From Streptomyces sp. ISL-98 (GTDB taxonomy: Bacteria > Actinomycetota > Actinomycetes > Streptomycetales > Streptomycetaceae), in assembly GCF_018614055.1 (NCBI RefSeq), contig NZ_JAGGPB010000034.1, forward strand, positions 1 through 64,000: 64,000 nucleotides of DNA, written 5' to 3'. This document shows, in pieces, positions 56,683 through 64,000 of the stretch (position 1 is the stretch's first letter; every line of letters starts with the position of its first letter). Under the pieces are notes generated by a model. The model saw only the letters and a program-made list of their open reading frames with translations. It searched no databases and was not told the origin of the DNA. The translations under genes and the position numbers were made by a program.

Positions 56683-58953
56683 ATGCTCTCGAAAGCCCTG
56701 TTGCGCCTGGGCGCAAGCGCCGCCCGCCATCCCTGGCGGGTGATCGCGGCATGGCTGATCGCCGCCACGCTCGCCGTCCTCGCCGCCGTCGCCTTCGGCG
56801 GGCGTACCGCGGACTCGATGACCGCTCCGGGACTGGACTCCCAACGGGCCGCGGAACTGATCGAGCGGGCAGGCACCGGCCAGGAGGGGATGACCGCCCA
56901 AGTGGTCGTCACCCCCCTCGACGACGGTGCGACGTTCTTCGACCACGGCAGCGCGCGCACCGCTCTCACGCGGCTGCAGACCGAGGTGAAGCGGCTGCCG
57001 CACGTGCTCGGCACGAGCGACCCGGCGGGGGCACTCGACGCGGGCGGGGACACCGCCGTGCGCGGCGGCCTCGTTTCGGCCGACGGGCGGATCGCAGTCG
57101 TCCGGGTGCAGTACCCCGACCAGAGCCGGCTGTCGGCCAAAGACCTCGACGCCCTCGTCGATCTCGGCGACCGGCTGCGCGCCGAGCTGCCGCTGCGCAT
57201 CGAGATGGGCGGGAACCTCTTCTACGCCTTCTCCGACCCCGACGGCGGCGCAAGCGAGCTGATCGGCCTCCTCGCCGCGGCCGCGATCCTGTTCCTGGCG
57301 TTCGGTTCGCTCGTCGCCGCCGCGCTGCCGATCGGCATGGCGGTCTTCGGGCTGACCATCGGAGTTGCCACGATGACGGTACTGGCGGGGGTGACAGAGG
57401 TCCCCACCTTCGCACCGGTCCTGGGCAGCATGGTCGGGCTCGGAGTGGGCATCGACTACGCGCTGTTCGTGCTCGCCAGGCACCGGGAGTACCTCGCGTG
57501 CGGGCTCGATCCGCAGGCGGCGGCCGGACGAGCGGTGGCAACGGCGGGGCGGCCGGTGGTCTTCGCCGGCGGCACCGTCGTCGTGTCGATCCTCGGCCTG
57601 GCGGTCGCGAACGTGCCGTTCATGACGGTGGGCGGGGTTGCCGTCTCGATCGTCGTCCTGACGATGGTGCTCGCGTCGGTGACGCTGCTGCCGGCCTTCC
57701 TCGGCGCGGCGGGCCCGCGCCTGGCCCGGGCCGGCCGGATCGGCCGGGCTCTGCAGACCAGGAAGCTGGGCCGACTCGCACGGCGGCGGGACCCGGCGGC
57801 AGGCGCCGCCCACGCCGCCGGGTGGCGTCGCTGGATCGGGCACGTCAGCCAGCACCCGGTGCCGTACGCGGTCGGCGCGGCGGGGCTGCTGCTGACCGCG
57901 ACGCTGCCCGTGCTCGGCCTGCGCGTCGGCCTGCCCGACGACGGCTCACTGCCCCACAGCCGTACCGAGCGCCGGGCCTACGACCTCGTCGCCGAGGGGT
58001 TCGGCCCGGGCACCAACGGTCCCCTCGTCATCGCCGCGGACCCCACCGGTGATCCGGGAGTGCTGGACCGACTCGTCGCAACGGTCGCGGCGGATCCGGG
58101 CATCGCATCCGTCGCGCCGACGCACATCGATCGGGCCACCGGCATCGCGACCCTCGTGGTGTTCCCGACCACCAGCCCTCAGGACAAGGCCACGGCCGAC
58201 ACCATCGCCCGGCTGCGCACCGACGTGCTGCCCACGGCGATCGGGCACGGCCCGGCCAGGGCCCACGTCGGCGGCGCCGCCGCGAGCCTGTCCGATGTGG
58301 GCCAACGCACCAGCCAACGCCTGCCGGTGTTCGTCGCCGCCGTGCTGGCGATGTCGTTCCTGCTGCTGATGCTGGTCTTCCGCTCGATACTCGTACCGCT
58401 CAAGGCGGTACTGCTGAATCTGCTGAGCATCGGCGCGGCCTACGGCATCATGGTCGCGGTCTTCCAGTGGGGCTGGGGAGGCGCACTCATCGGGCTGGAA
58501 GCGACGGTTCCGATCGTGTCGTTCATCCCGATGTTCCTCTTCGCCATCCTGTTCGGCCTGTCGATGGACTACGAGGTGTTCCTCCTCTCCCGCGTACGCG
58601 AGGAGTACCTGCGCACCGGCGACAACGGCACGGCGATCGTTGAGGGCGTCTCGCGCACCGCCCGGATCATCACCTCGGCCGCCCTCATCATGGTGGCGGT
58701 CTTCCTGTCCTTCGCCGTCGCCGAGGACCCCTCCACCAAAATGTTCGGGCTCGGCCTGGCCACCGCGATCTTCATCGACGCCACGGTCGTACGCATGGTG
58801 CTGGTACCGGCGACCATGACACTCCTCGGCCGGACCAACTGGTGGCTGCCGAAGTGGCTAGACTGGATGCTTCCCCGCGGCCCGGTCGGCACCGACGACA
58901 CCGACGCGGAATCCACGGGTGAGGCCCCGCGTCCACGGCTGGTTGACCGTTGA
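56683..58953 (+). CDS. MMPL-family RND-type transporter
   Basis: A 756-residue membrane protein with two repeated halves, each with one N-terminal segment, a large external loop and a five-helix bundle. Typical motifs are 'VGLGVGIDYALFVLARHREY' in the first half and 'FGLSMDYEVFLLSRVREEY' in the second, whose Asp-Tyr pairs carry protons. The family exports lipids, lipopeptides or drugs. The ATG has a TTGGAGG site. With the divergent two-component system it forms a small sensing-and-export unit bracketed by IS5-type sequences. Confidence 0.92.
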   Translation: MLSKALLRLGASAARHPWRVIAAWLIAATLAVLAAVAFGGRTADSMTAPGLDSQRAAELIERAGTGQEGMTAQVVVTPLDDGATFFDHGSARTALTRLQTEVKRLPHVLGTSDPAGALDAGGDTAVRGGLVSADGRIAVVRVQYPDQSRLSAKDLDALVDLGDRLRAELPLRIEMGGNLFYAFSDPDGGASELIGLLAAAAILFLAFGSLVAAALPIGMAVFGLTIGVATMTVLAGVTEVPTFAPVLGSMVGLGVGIDYALFVLARHREYLACGLDPQAAAGRAVATAGRPVVFAGGTVVVSILGLAVANVPFMTVGGVAVSIVVLTMVLASVTLLPAFLGAAGPRLARAGRIGRALQTRKLGRLARRRDPAAGAAHAAGWRRWIGHVSQHPVPYAVGAAGLLLTATLPVLGLRVGLPDDGSLPHSRTERRAYDLVAEGFGPGTNGPLVIAADPTGDPGVLDRLVATVAADPGIASVAPTHIDRATGIATLVVFPTTSPQDKATADTIARLRTDVLPTAIGHGPARAHVGGAAASLSDVGQRTSQRLPVFVAAVLAMSFLLLMLVFRSILVPLKAVLLNLLSIGAAYGIMVAVFQWGWGGALIGLEATVPIVSFIPMFLFAILFGLSMDYEVFLLSRVREEYLRTGDNGTAIVEGVSRTARIITSAALIMVAVFLSFAVAEDPSTKMFGLGLATAIFIDATVVRMVLVPATMTLLGRTNWWLPKWLDWMLPRGPVGTDDTDAESTGEAPRPRLVDR

Positions 58954-59020
58954 CTCAACTCCTGCCCGCCCTTGGCGTCCGGCACCTCAGCGCGTCACCT
59001 AGGGGCATATCGAGTCGTGA

Positions 59021-59566
59021 TCATCGGGTGGTCCTGGTGAGGTCCTTGATCCAGATCATCGAGGCGCGCAGGTGGAGACCGGCGAGGTAGCTGTCGGGAG
59101 TCTTGTCGTATCGGGTGGCGATGCCTCGCCATGCTTTGAGCTTGTTGATCAGGCGTTCGACGGTGTTCCGCTCCTTGTAGAGATCGGCGTCGTGGCTGAC
59201 GGGTCGGCCACCTCTGGAGCCCTTCTTCTTCCGGTTGGCGGCCTGGTCCTTCTTCTCCGGGATGACCGCCTTGATACGGCGTTTGCGCAGGTGGGCGCGG
59301 TTTCCGCGGGACGAGTACGCCTTGTCCCCGGCGACCGCGTCCGGCCGGATGCGGGGTCGGCCGACGGGCCCGCGTACCCGTACCTTCTTCAGGGCGGGGA
59401 TGAACTGCGGGCTGTCCGCTGCCTGGCCTGTGGTCAGGATGAACGCCAGCGGGCGGCACTTGCGGTCGGCGGCGAGGTGGACCTTGCTGGTCTGCCCGCC
59501 TCTGGAACGTCCGAGGAGGGCGGCCTTCAGCCGGAGTTTCCGCCGACGCCGGATGCGTCGTCGTTC
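59021..59566 (-). CDS. IS5-family transposase, second frame (OrfB)
   Basis: The frame runs through 'LLGRSRGGQTSKVHLAADRK', 'DAVAGDKAYSSRGNRAHLRK' (second catalytic Asp) and 'ERNTVERLINKLKAWRGIAT' (the Glu in the Y/R-x-E-x-K helix). It lies in the -1 frame relative to the first ORF and overlaps its end, so it would be made as a fusion by -1 frameshifting. I give the 5' limit only approximately. Confidence 0.75.
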   Translation of the reverse strand, partial: ERRRIRRRRKLRLKAALLGRSRGGQTSKVHLAADRKCRPLAFILTTGQAADSPQFIPALKKVRVRGPVGRPRIRPDAVAGDKAYSSRGNRAHLRKRRIKAVIPEKKDQAANRKKKGSRGGRPVSHDADLYKERNTVERLINKLKAWRGIATRYDKTPDSYLAGLHLRASMIWIKDLTRTTR

Positions 59567-60024
59567 TTCCAGCGCGGGATCACTTTCGGTCTCTTGCCCG
59601 TTTTGCTCTTCGAGGCCGCCCCCTTTGACCTGGCCTTCTCCTTCTCGGCCGCGGCTTTCTCCAGGGCGGTGACGACGTCCTCGTCGAGGTGCATCCCGGC
59701 CGCGTCGTGGTGGGCTCGGGCGGTGGTGGAGTCGATGCTGACCAGGGACAGGTCCACCTCACCCCGCTTCGCGGCTTCCGTGATCAGGCCCTCCAGCAGG
59801 GCCTCGAAGACGCCGGCGTCACGCCACTGCCGGAAGCAGTTGTGGACGGTCGACCAGGCGCCGAACTCCGTCGGCATCTCCCGCCACTGCCCGCCCGTCT
59901 TGAACCGCCAGATCACGCCCTCGAACTGCTGCCGCAGTCGCTCGGGGTACGGGCCGTACTCGCCGATCGGCAGGTACGGCTCGATGAACTCCCAATCCGG
60001 ATCGGTCAGTTGCACTCGCGTCAC
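59527..60024 (-). CDS. IS5-family transposase, first frame (OrfA)
   Basis: A 165-residue protein starting at a GTG before 'TRVQLTDPDWEFIEPYLP', the usual N-terminus of DUF4096/IS5 transposases, with 'VIWRFKTGGQWREMPTEFG' and the first catalytic Asp in 'SIDSTTARAHHDAAG'. The frame ends in the overlap with the second ORF, as in IS427-type members. Confidence 0.88.
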   Translation of the reverse strand: MTRVQLTDPDWEFIEPYLPIGEYGPYPERLRQQFEGVIWRFKTGGQWREMPTEFGAWSTVHNCFRQWRDAGVFEALLEGLITEAAKRGEVDLSLVSIDSTTARAHHDAAGMHLDEDVVTALEKAAAEKEKARSKGAASKSKTGKRPKVIPRWKNDDASGVGGNSG

Positions 60025-60151
60025 GTAAGACCGTCTATCGGACCGGACCGTGCCACGAAGGCACATCCCGCAAATTGATCACGACTCGATACGCGCCCTA
60101 AATGCCATTGGCTTGGTTTACGATCTCCAGCTCCCGATGTCGGAGGTTGTC

Positions 60152-60526
60152 ATGAGCGAACGAGCCGTCCACACGGTCGAGGTGCCCCTGGGCGACGGCA
60201 GTGACGAAGTGATCCGCGTGCAGGTCCGTGAGGTGGACGAGACCCTGGTCCGGGTGGGTCGGGCTGGTCGCTCCGTGGCGCGGGCCGAGCGGTCGTTCGG
60301 GCAGATGCTGGACACCGTACGGCCGGTGGCGGAGAGCTTCGTGGGGCGGTTCCGGGGGCTGGCGAACGCGCCGGACGAGCTCACGCTGGAATTCGGGGTG
60401 TCCCTGTCGGCCGAGGCGGACGTCGTCATCGCCAGCACCGCTACGGCGGCCAACTTCTCCGTGAGCCTGACCTGGAACAGGAGTGGTTCGGAGACCCCAA
60501 CCGGGGATAATTCACAGGAGAGTTGA
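60152..60526 (+). CDS. Trypsin-co-occurring domain protein (Trypco1-like)
   Basis: A 124-residue beta-rich protein: 'VHTVEVPLGDGSDEVIRVQV', 'ESFVGRFRGLANAPDELTLEFG', 'VSLSAEADVVIASTATAANF'. This is the pattern of small proteins encoded next to trypsin-like proteases in bacterial conflict systems (CU044_2847/Trypco1 families). The second ATG is chosen for its GGAGG site 5 nt upstream. An IS5-type element ends only 53 nt before it, so the native promoter may be displaced. The trypsin-STAND gene follows after 28 nt. Confidence 0.78.
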   Translation: MSERAVHTVEVPLGDGSDEVIRVQVREVDETLVRVGRAGRSVARAERSFGQMLDTVRPVAESFVGRFRGLANAPDELTLEFGVSLSAEADVVIASTATAANFSVSLTWNRSGSETPTGDNSQES

Positions 60527-60554
60527 CCCAAGCTGTCGACGGGGGCCCAGCGGC

Positions 60555-63500
60555 ATGGTGACGGAAGTGGGAGCAGCGGGGTCGCGGAACGCGGACGAGG
60601 CGCTGGCCTCTGCGGTCGCGCGGATCACAGGACAGGACGGCACGCCGGTCGGGGCGGGCCTCCTCGTCACCCGGGACCTGGTGCTGACCTGCGCCCATGT
60701 GGTGTCGGACGCTCTGGGGCGGCCGCGCGACGAGCCGGTGGCGACCGGCACCGCGGTCACAGTCGGCTTTCCGCTGGTGCGGCCGGTGGGAGACGCGGCC
60801 GACAGCCCCGCCGCCCTCGTCGAGCACTGGATCCCGACCCGCCCCGACCGCACCGGAGACCTGGCCGTCCTGCGGCTGAAGGACGGGAAGGCCTCTGACG
60901 GCGCTCGGCCGCTCCCCATGGTCAGCCCGAGGGGCACCTGGGACCACGGGGCGCGTGCCGTGGGGTTCACGGGTGGTGAGCCGGGTGAGATCTGGTTCCG
61001 GGGAAGGCTCACCGGGGCCACGAGCGAGGGCTGGCTGCAGCTCTCCCGGGCCGACGGGCAGGCCGTCCACGTCCGGGAGGGGTTCAGCGGCGGCCCCGTC
61101 TGGGACAACGAACTGGGCGCGGTGGTCGGCCTCGTCGTGGCGGCCCAGCGCGAACAGGACGCCCAGCAGTCGTTCGTGCTCCACACGGACACGGTGCTTC
61201 GGGAGCTCCCCGACCTCGCCCCCGTACTGCGCCCGCCCTCGCCCTTCCGCGGTCTGGTGCCCTTCGAGGAGGGCGACGAGGACGTCTTCTTCGGACGCGA
61301 CGCCGACATCGAGGAGGTCATCACGGCCCTGCGCGGTGACGACCCGACCGTCACCCTGTACGGGCCCTCCGGCTGCGGGAAGTCCTCCTTGGCCCGGGCC
61401 GGCGTCGCGCCCCGTATGCGGCGGGCCGGATACGACGTCCTGGTGGTGGACGCCGGGAAGATCTCGTCCCCACGGTCCGCCCTCGCCACCGAGCTGTACG
61501 AGAGCGCCAGGGCAGCGGAAGCGGGGCAGGACGGACCGCCCCGTGTGGAGAGCGCCGACCAGGTGGAGGCCTGGCTCGCGAAGGGCCTCGCGGACACCCT
61601 GCACCGGGTGCGGGGCACGACACGCGGCGGGCTCGTCGTCGTGCTCGACCAGGCCGAAGCCCTCCTGGACCGCTCCGAGGCCGAGGTCGAAGAGGCCGTC
61701 GACTTGCTGTTCCCCAAGCACCGTCCGGCCGCCGGGTTACGGGTACTGGTCACCCTGCGCGCTGATTTCATGGACGCGATGCTCAAGCATCCACGTCTGG
61801 GTCCCGCCCTGCGCGGCGGCAGGACGCTCCCGCTCACCCCGATGACCCGCGACCAGCTCCGGGACGTGATCACCAAGCCGGTCGAGAGTGTCCTGGCGAT
61901 GGCGTACGAAGCTGGGCTCGACCGGCGCATCCTGGACGACGCCGGCGGCGAACCGGGCATCCTGCCGCTGCTGGGCTTCGTGCTGGAGAAACTGTGGGAA
62001 CGGCAGGCCGGCGGGCGGCTGCTCACGACGGCGTACGAGGCGATGGGCGGCGTCTCGGGCGCGCTGGAGCAGCACGCCGAGCGGGCCTGGCAGGAGTGCG
62101 TGGGCGGGCAGGAGGAGCGGCAGGCCGAGGCACGGCGGCTGCTCACCGGTCTGGTGCGGGTACTGCCCGGCAGCGAGACCCCGTTGCGGCGCAGACTCAC
62201 CCGGGAGGAAGCGGGCCCGGATCGGTGGCGGCTGGCCGAGGCGTTCGCCCGGCGGCGGCTGCTCGTGCTCCGCGGGGACGAGGGTGAGCCGGAGACCGCC
62301 GAGCTCGCGCACGAGGCGCTGACCACGGCGTGGGCGCAGCTGCGGCACCGGGTCAGGGCCGATGGGGAGTTCCTGGCGGGCCGGGCCGAGCTGGGCCACG
62401 ACCTCGACCGCTGGAGACGGGGCAGCAGATCCGCGGACCTGCTGCCCGGCTTCCTCCACCTCGCGGCCATCGAACGCCGACTGGCCGGCCGCGAGCGTGA
62501 ACTCACCGAGGAGGAACGGGACTTCCTGGCGCTCGCCCGGCAGCGGCACCGCAAGCGACGGGCCCGCGTCCGCGCCGCGTGGACCACGATGGCCGTGGTA
62601 TTCGCGCTGATCGTGGGCCTGGGCACGTTCCTCGTCTACCAGGCGCAGGTCAGCGCGCAACGGGACGCCGAGGCCCGGTCACGCGCCCTGGCCAGCCTCT
62701 CCAACGACCTGGCTCCCCAGGATCCCGGCCTGGGCGCCCTGGCCGCGATCGCCGCGTACGACGTCGCGCCGACCAATGAGGCCCGCGGCGCGCTGATGCG
62801 CCGGTACGAGCTCTCCAAGGAGACGGCGTGGCTGCTGAGCGGCGCTGAGGGAATGATTCGCGCGGTGGCCACCAGCAACGATGGCGCGGTCACCCTGGTC
62901 ACGACGGACACGGGGGGACGCGCGACACTCTTCGTCCGCCGGGCCGACGGCACGGTGCTGCGCGAGCAGCTCCGCCTCCCGGTCAGCGCCGTCAGCCCCA
63001 TGGTGAGCCGGGACGGCCGGCGCATCGCCTATCTGGCGTCGGAGTCGGAGTCCAACGACCTGTACTGGCACGATGTGGATTCCACGGCCGAGGACGTGCT
63101 GGGTCCCGCCCACTCGATCCCGGCCGGAGCGTTCATCCACTCGACTCAGGTCAGCGACATCACCCGGCCCCGCGTCAGCACCGCCGCCTTCTCCCCCGAC
63201 GCGAAGCGGGTGGTCTCCGTGTCGCAGGACGGACGGCTCTGGCTGTGGGACCTGCAGACGGAGGAGAACCGACGGCTGACGCGCCCGAGGGACATTGAGG
63301 GAGTGTGGTTCGGTCCGGACGAGGAGAGCCTGGTGGTCCATCGCCGGAACGAAGAGACGTTCGGGCTCTCGGTGACGGCCTTGGACCTCCGCACGGAACG
63401 GGAGCGGCCCCTCGCGGACGACGTCGAGGGGTCGCTGGACGTCGCGTATGTGGGCCTCTCGGGGGACGGCGGTGTCCTGGCCGCCTGCTCGGACGCACCC

Positions 63501-64000
63501 CGTGAGGACCCCGTCTACCGGGCCGTACGCGTCTCGGACGGACGTGAGTTGGCGCGCTGGGACTCCCACCCCATCGTCGCGTGCGACGAGATCGCCGTGG
63601 ACAGGACTGGAACCCGCTTCGTCAGCAAGGGCACCACCGGCGAGTGGACGATCTTCGACATGCGCCGCGGGAAGGCGGCACGGACCCTCGGGAGCACGTC
63701 CGGCAGCGTCTCAGGGATGCCCCTCCTCCACGAGGGGAGTGATCCCGTCGTGCTCGCTTGGGACAAGAGCTGGGTGGCCGCCCGGCCGATGAGCACGGGC
63801 ACCGTCCTCATCGGCCGCGAACCGGTCCTGCTCGGGGACGGCCGCACCATGGTGGCTTACTACGGTAGGGGCCGTGGCCTGGCTGTCATCGACCACAGCG
63901 AATCGGTGACCGACTGGAACGGGGAGTGGAAGATCCCCGCCCGGGCGGACCGGGATGCCGAGGTCGGCCTGCGGGAGAACCCCGAGCCCCTACAGGTCAA
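60555..64000 (+). CDS. Trypsin-like protease/STAND NTPase/WD40 fusion, 3' end outside window
   Basis: At least 1148 residues, open to the window edge. Residues about 10-215 form a trypsin-like protease: His in 'LTCAHVV', Asp in 'TGDLAVLRL', Ser in 'REGFSGGPVW'. From 'SPFRGLVPFEEGDEDVFFGR' a STAND-type NTPase follows, with Walker A 'GPSGCGKSSLARAG' and Walker B-like 'LVVVLDQAEALLDR'. After a helical region comes one membrane segment ('TMAVVFALIVGLGTFLVYQ', about residue 680), then WD40-like repeats ('SPDAKRVVSVSQDGRLWLWDL'). The plan matches nSTAND conflict-system effectors, where the NTPase switch could release protease activity. The trigger and targets are unknown. Confidence 0.88.
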   Translation, partial: MVTEVGAAGSRNADEALASAVARITGQDGTPVGAGLLVTRDLVLTCAHVVSDALGRPRDEPVATGTAVTVGFPLVRPVGDAADSPAALVEHWIPTRPDRTGDLAVLRLKDGKASDGARPLPMVSPRGTWDHGARAVGFTGGEPGEIWFRGRLTGATSEGWLQLSRADGQAVHVREGFSGGPVWDNELGAVVGLVVAAQREQDAQQSFVLHTDTVLRELPDLAPVLRPPSPFRGLVPFEEGDEDVFFGRDADIEEVITALRGDDPTVTLYGPSGCGKSSLARAGVAPRMRRAGYDVLVVDAGKISSPRSALATELYESARAAEAGQDGPPRVESADQVEAWLAKGLADTLHRVRGTTRGGLVVVLDQAEALLDRSEAEVEEAVDLLFPKHRPAAGLRVLVTLRADFMDAMLKHPRLGPALRGGRTLPLTPMTRDQLRDVITKPVESVLAMAYEAGLDRRILDDAGGEPGILPLLGFVLEKLWERQAGGRLLTTAYEAMGGVSGALEQHAERAWQECVGGQEERQAEARRLLTGLVRVLPGSETPLRRRLTREEAGPDRWRLAEAFARRRLLVLRGDEGEPETAELAHEALTTAWAQLRHRVRADGEFLAGRAELGHDLDRWRRGSRSADLLPGFLHLAAIERRLAGRERELTEEERDFLALARQRHRKRRARVRAAWTTMAVVFALIVGLGTFLVYQAQVSAQRDAEARSRALASLSNDLAPQDPGLGALAAIAAYDVAPTNEARGALMRRYELSKETAWLLSGAEGMIRAVATSNDGAVTLVTTDTGGRATLFVRRADGTVLREQLRLPVSAVSPMVSRDGRRIAYLASESESNDLYWHDVDSTAEDVLGPAHSIPAGAFIHSTQVSDITRPRVSTAAFSPDAKRVVSVSQDGRLWLWDLQTEENRRLTRPRDIEGVWFGPDEESLVVHRRNEETFGLSVTALDLRTERERPLADDVEGSLDVAYVGLSGDGGVLAACSDAPREDPVYRAVRVSDGRELARWDSHPIVACDEIAVDRTGTRFVSKGTTGEWTIFDMRRGKAARTLGSTSGSVSGMPLLHEGSDPVVLAWDKSWVAARPMSTGTVLIGREPVLLGDGRTMVAYYGRGRGLAVIDHSESVTDWNGEWKIPARADRDAEVGLRENPEPLQV

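Larger units (their letters stand above)
59002..60098 (-). mobile_element. IS5-family insertion sequence
   Basis: A complete-looking element. The left end (GGGGCATATCGAGTCGTG) and right end (GGGCGCGTATCGAGTCGTG read outward-in) are terminal inverted repeats, with TA on both outer sides as a likely 2-bp target duplication. It holds two overlapping transposase frames on the minus strand. A 118-bp piece of its left end also lies at 54.5 kb. Confidence 0.85.

Noticed and set aside
59566..60066. Start of the IS5-type OrfA at the upstream in-frame ATG (60066)
   Set aside because: The extra 14 residues precede the usual family opening and lie close to the terminal repeat; the GTG at 60024 fits better.

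Overview
The window is high-GC actinobacterial DNA and looks like a Streptomyces chromosome. Third codon positions are almost always G or C, GTG and TTG starts are common, and several genes belong to streptomycete-type families: eukaryote-like kinases with PQQ propellers, a SepF paralogue, an F420-type LLM oxidoreductase and a DUF6480-like membrane protein. No rRNA, tRNA or CRISPR array was seen.

Layout. (1) 0-5.3 kb is housekeeping: two RCK/TrkA-like proteins diverge from a large APC permease resembling KimA-type potassium importers, followed by a TRAM-domain RNA methyltransferase. (2) 5.3-10.7 kb is a tight run of three kinase-fold genes. Two are membrane PQQ-propeller kinases and one is a degenerate pseudokinase. 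(3) 10.9-41 kb is a specialised-metabolite cluster made of two divergent operons around a central control region. The leftward operon encodes an ATP-grasp ligase, an ATP-grasp/dipeptide-epimerase fusion, an S9 peptidase, a desaturase, a proline-dehydrogenase-like enzyme, a class V PLP enzyme, an A-T-C NRPS and a P450, mostly with 4-nt start/stop overlaps. The rightward operon encodes a small secreted peptide, a double ATP-grasp protein, an MFS pump, an Asp/Asn-hydroxylase-like enzyme, a truncated-C-A-T NRPS, a KS-AT-T PKS, a thioesterase, a second MFS and a fourth ATP-grasp protein. Between the operons lie an MFS pump and an HTH-plus-TPR regulator. (4) 41-47.2 kb is core-type genes. (5) 47.6-60.1 kb is a mobile-element zone with IS3, ISL3 and IS5-type remnants, a gpsA gene inside a transposon-like inverted-repeat unit, and an IS-bracketed two-component system with an MMPL transporter. 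(6) 60.1 kb to the end is a trypsin/STAND/WD40 conflict-type system that runs off the window.

How the cluster may work (inference). Five ATP-grasp domains could join amino acids into dipeptides or attach them to intermediates, and the fused epimerase could invert a residue. The NRPS and PKS modules, the thioesterase and the redox enzymes would build the rest, while the MFS pumps and the peptidase could export, mature or detoxify the product. The regulator (HTH at the N-terminus, TPR-like helices after it) sits head-to-head with a gene for a 56-residue signal-peptide protein carrying two copies of GDIGWP. Both divergent control regions carry TTGSCAA-type boxes, arranged at 11-bp steps beside the peptide gene. 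This looks like an RRNPP-style peptide-sensing circuit controlling an ATP-grasp/NRPS/PKS hybrid pathway, and it is the most promising undescribed system here.

Second in interest is a 1.86-kb unit holding gpsA between identical 188-bp inverted repeats, flanked by a 7-bp direct repeat. It behaves on paper like a transposase-less composite transposon.
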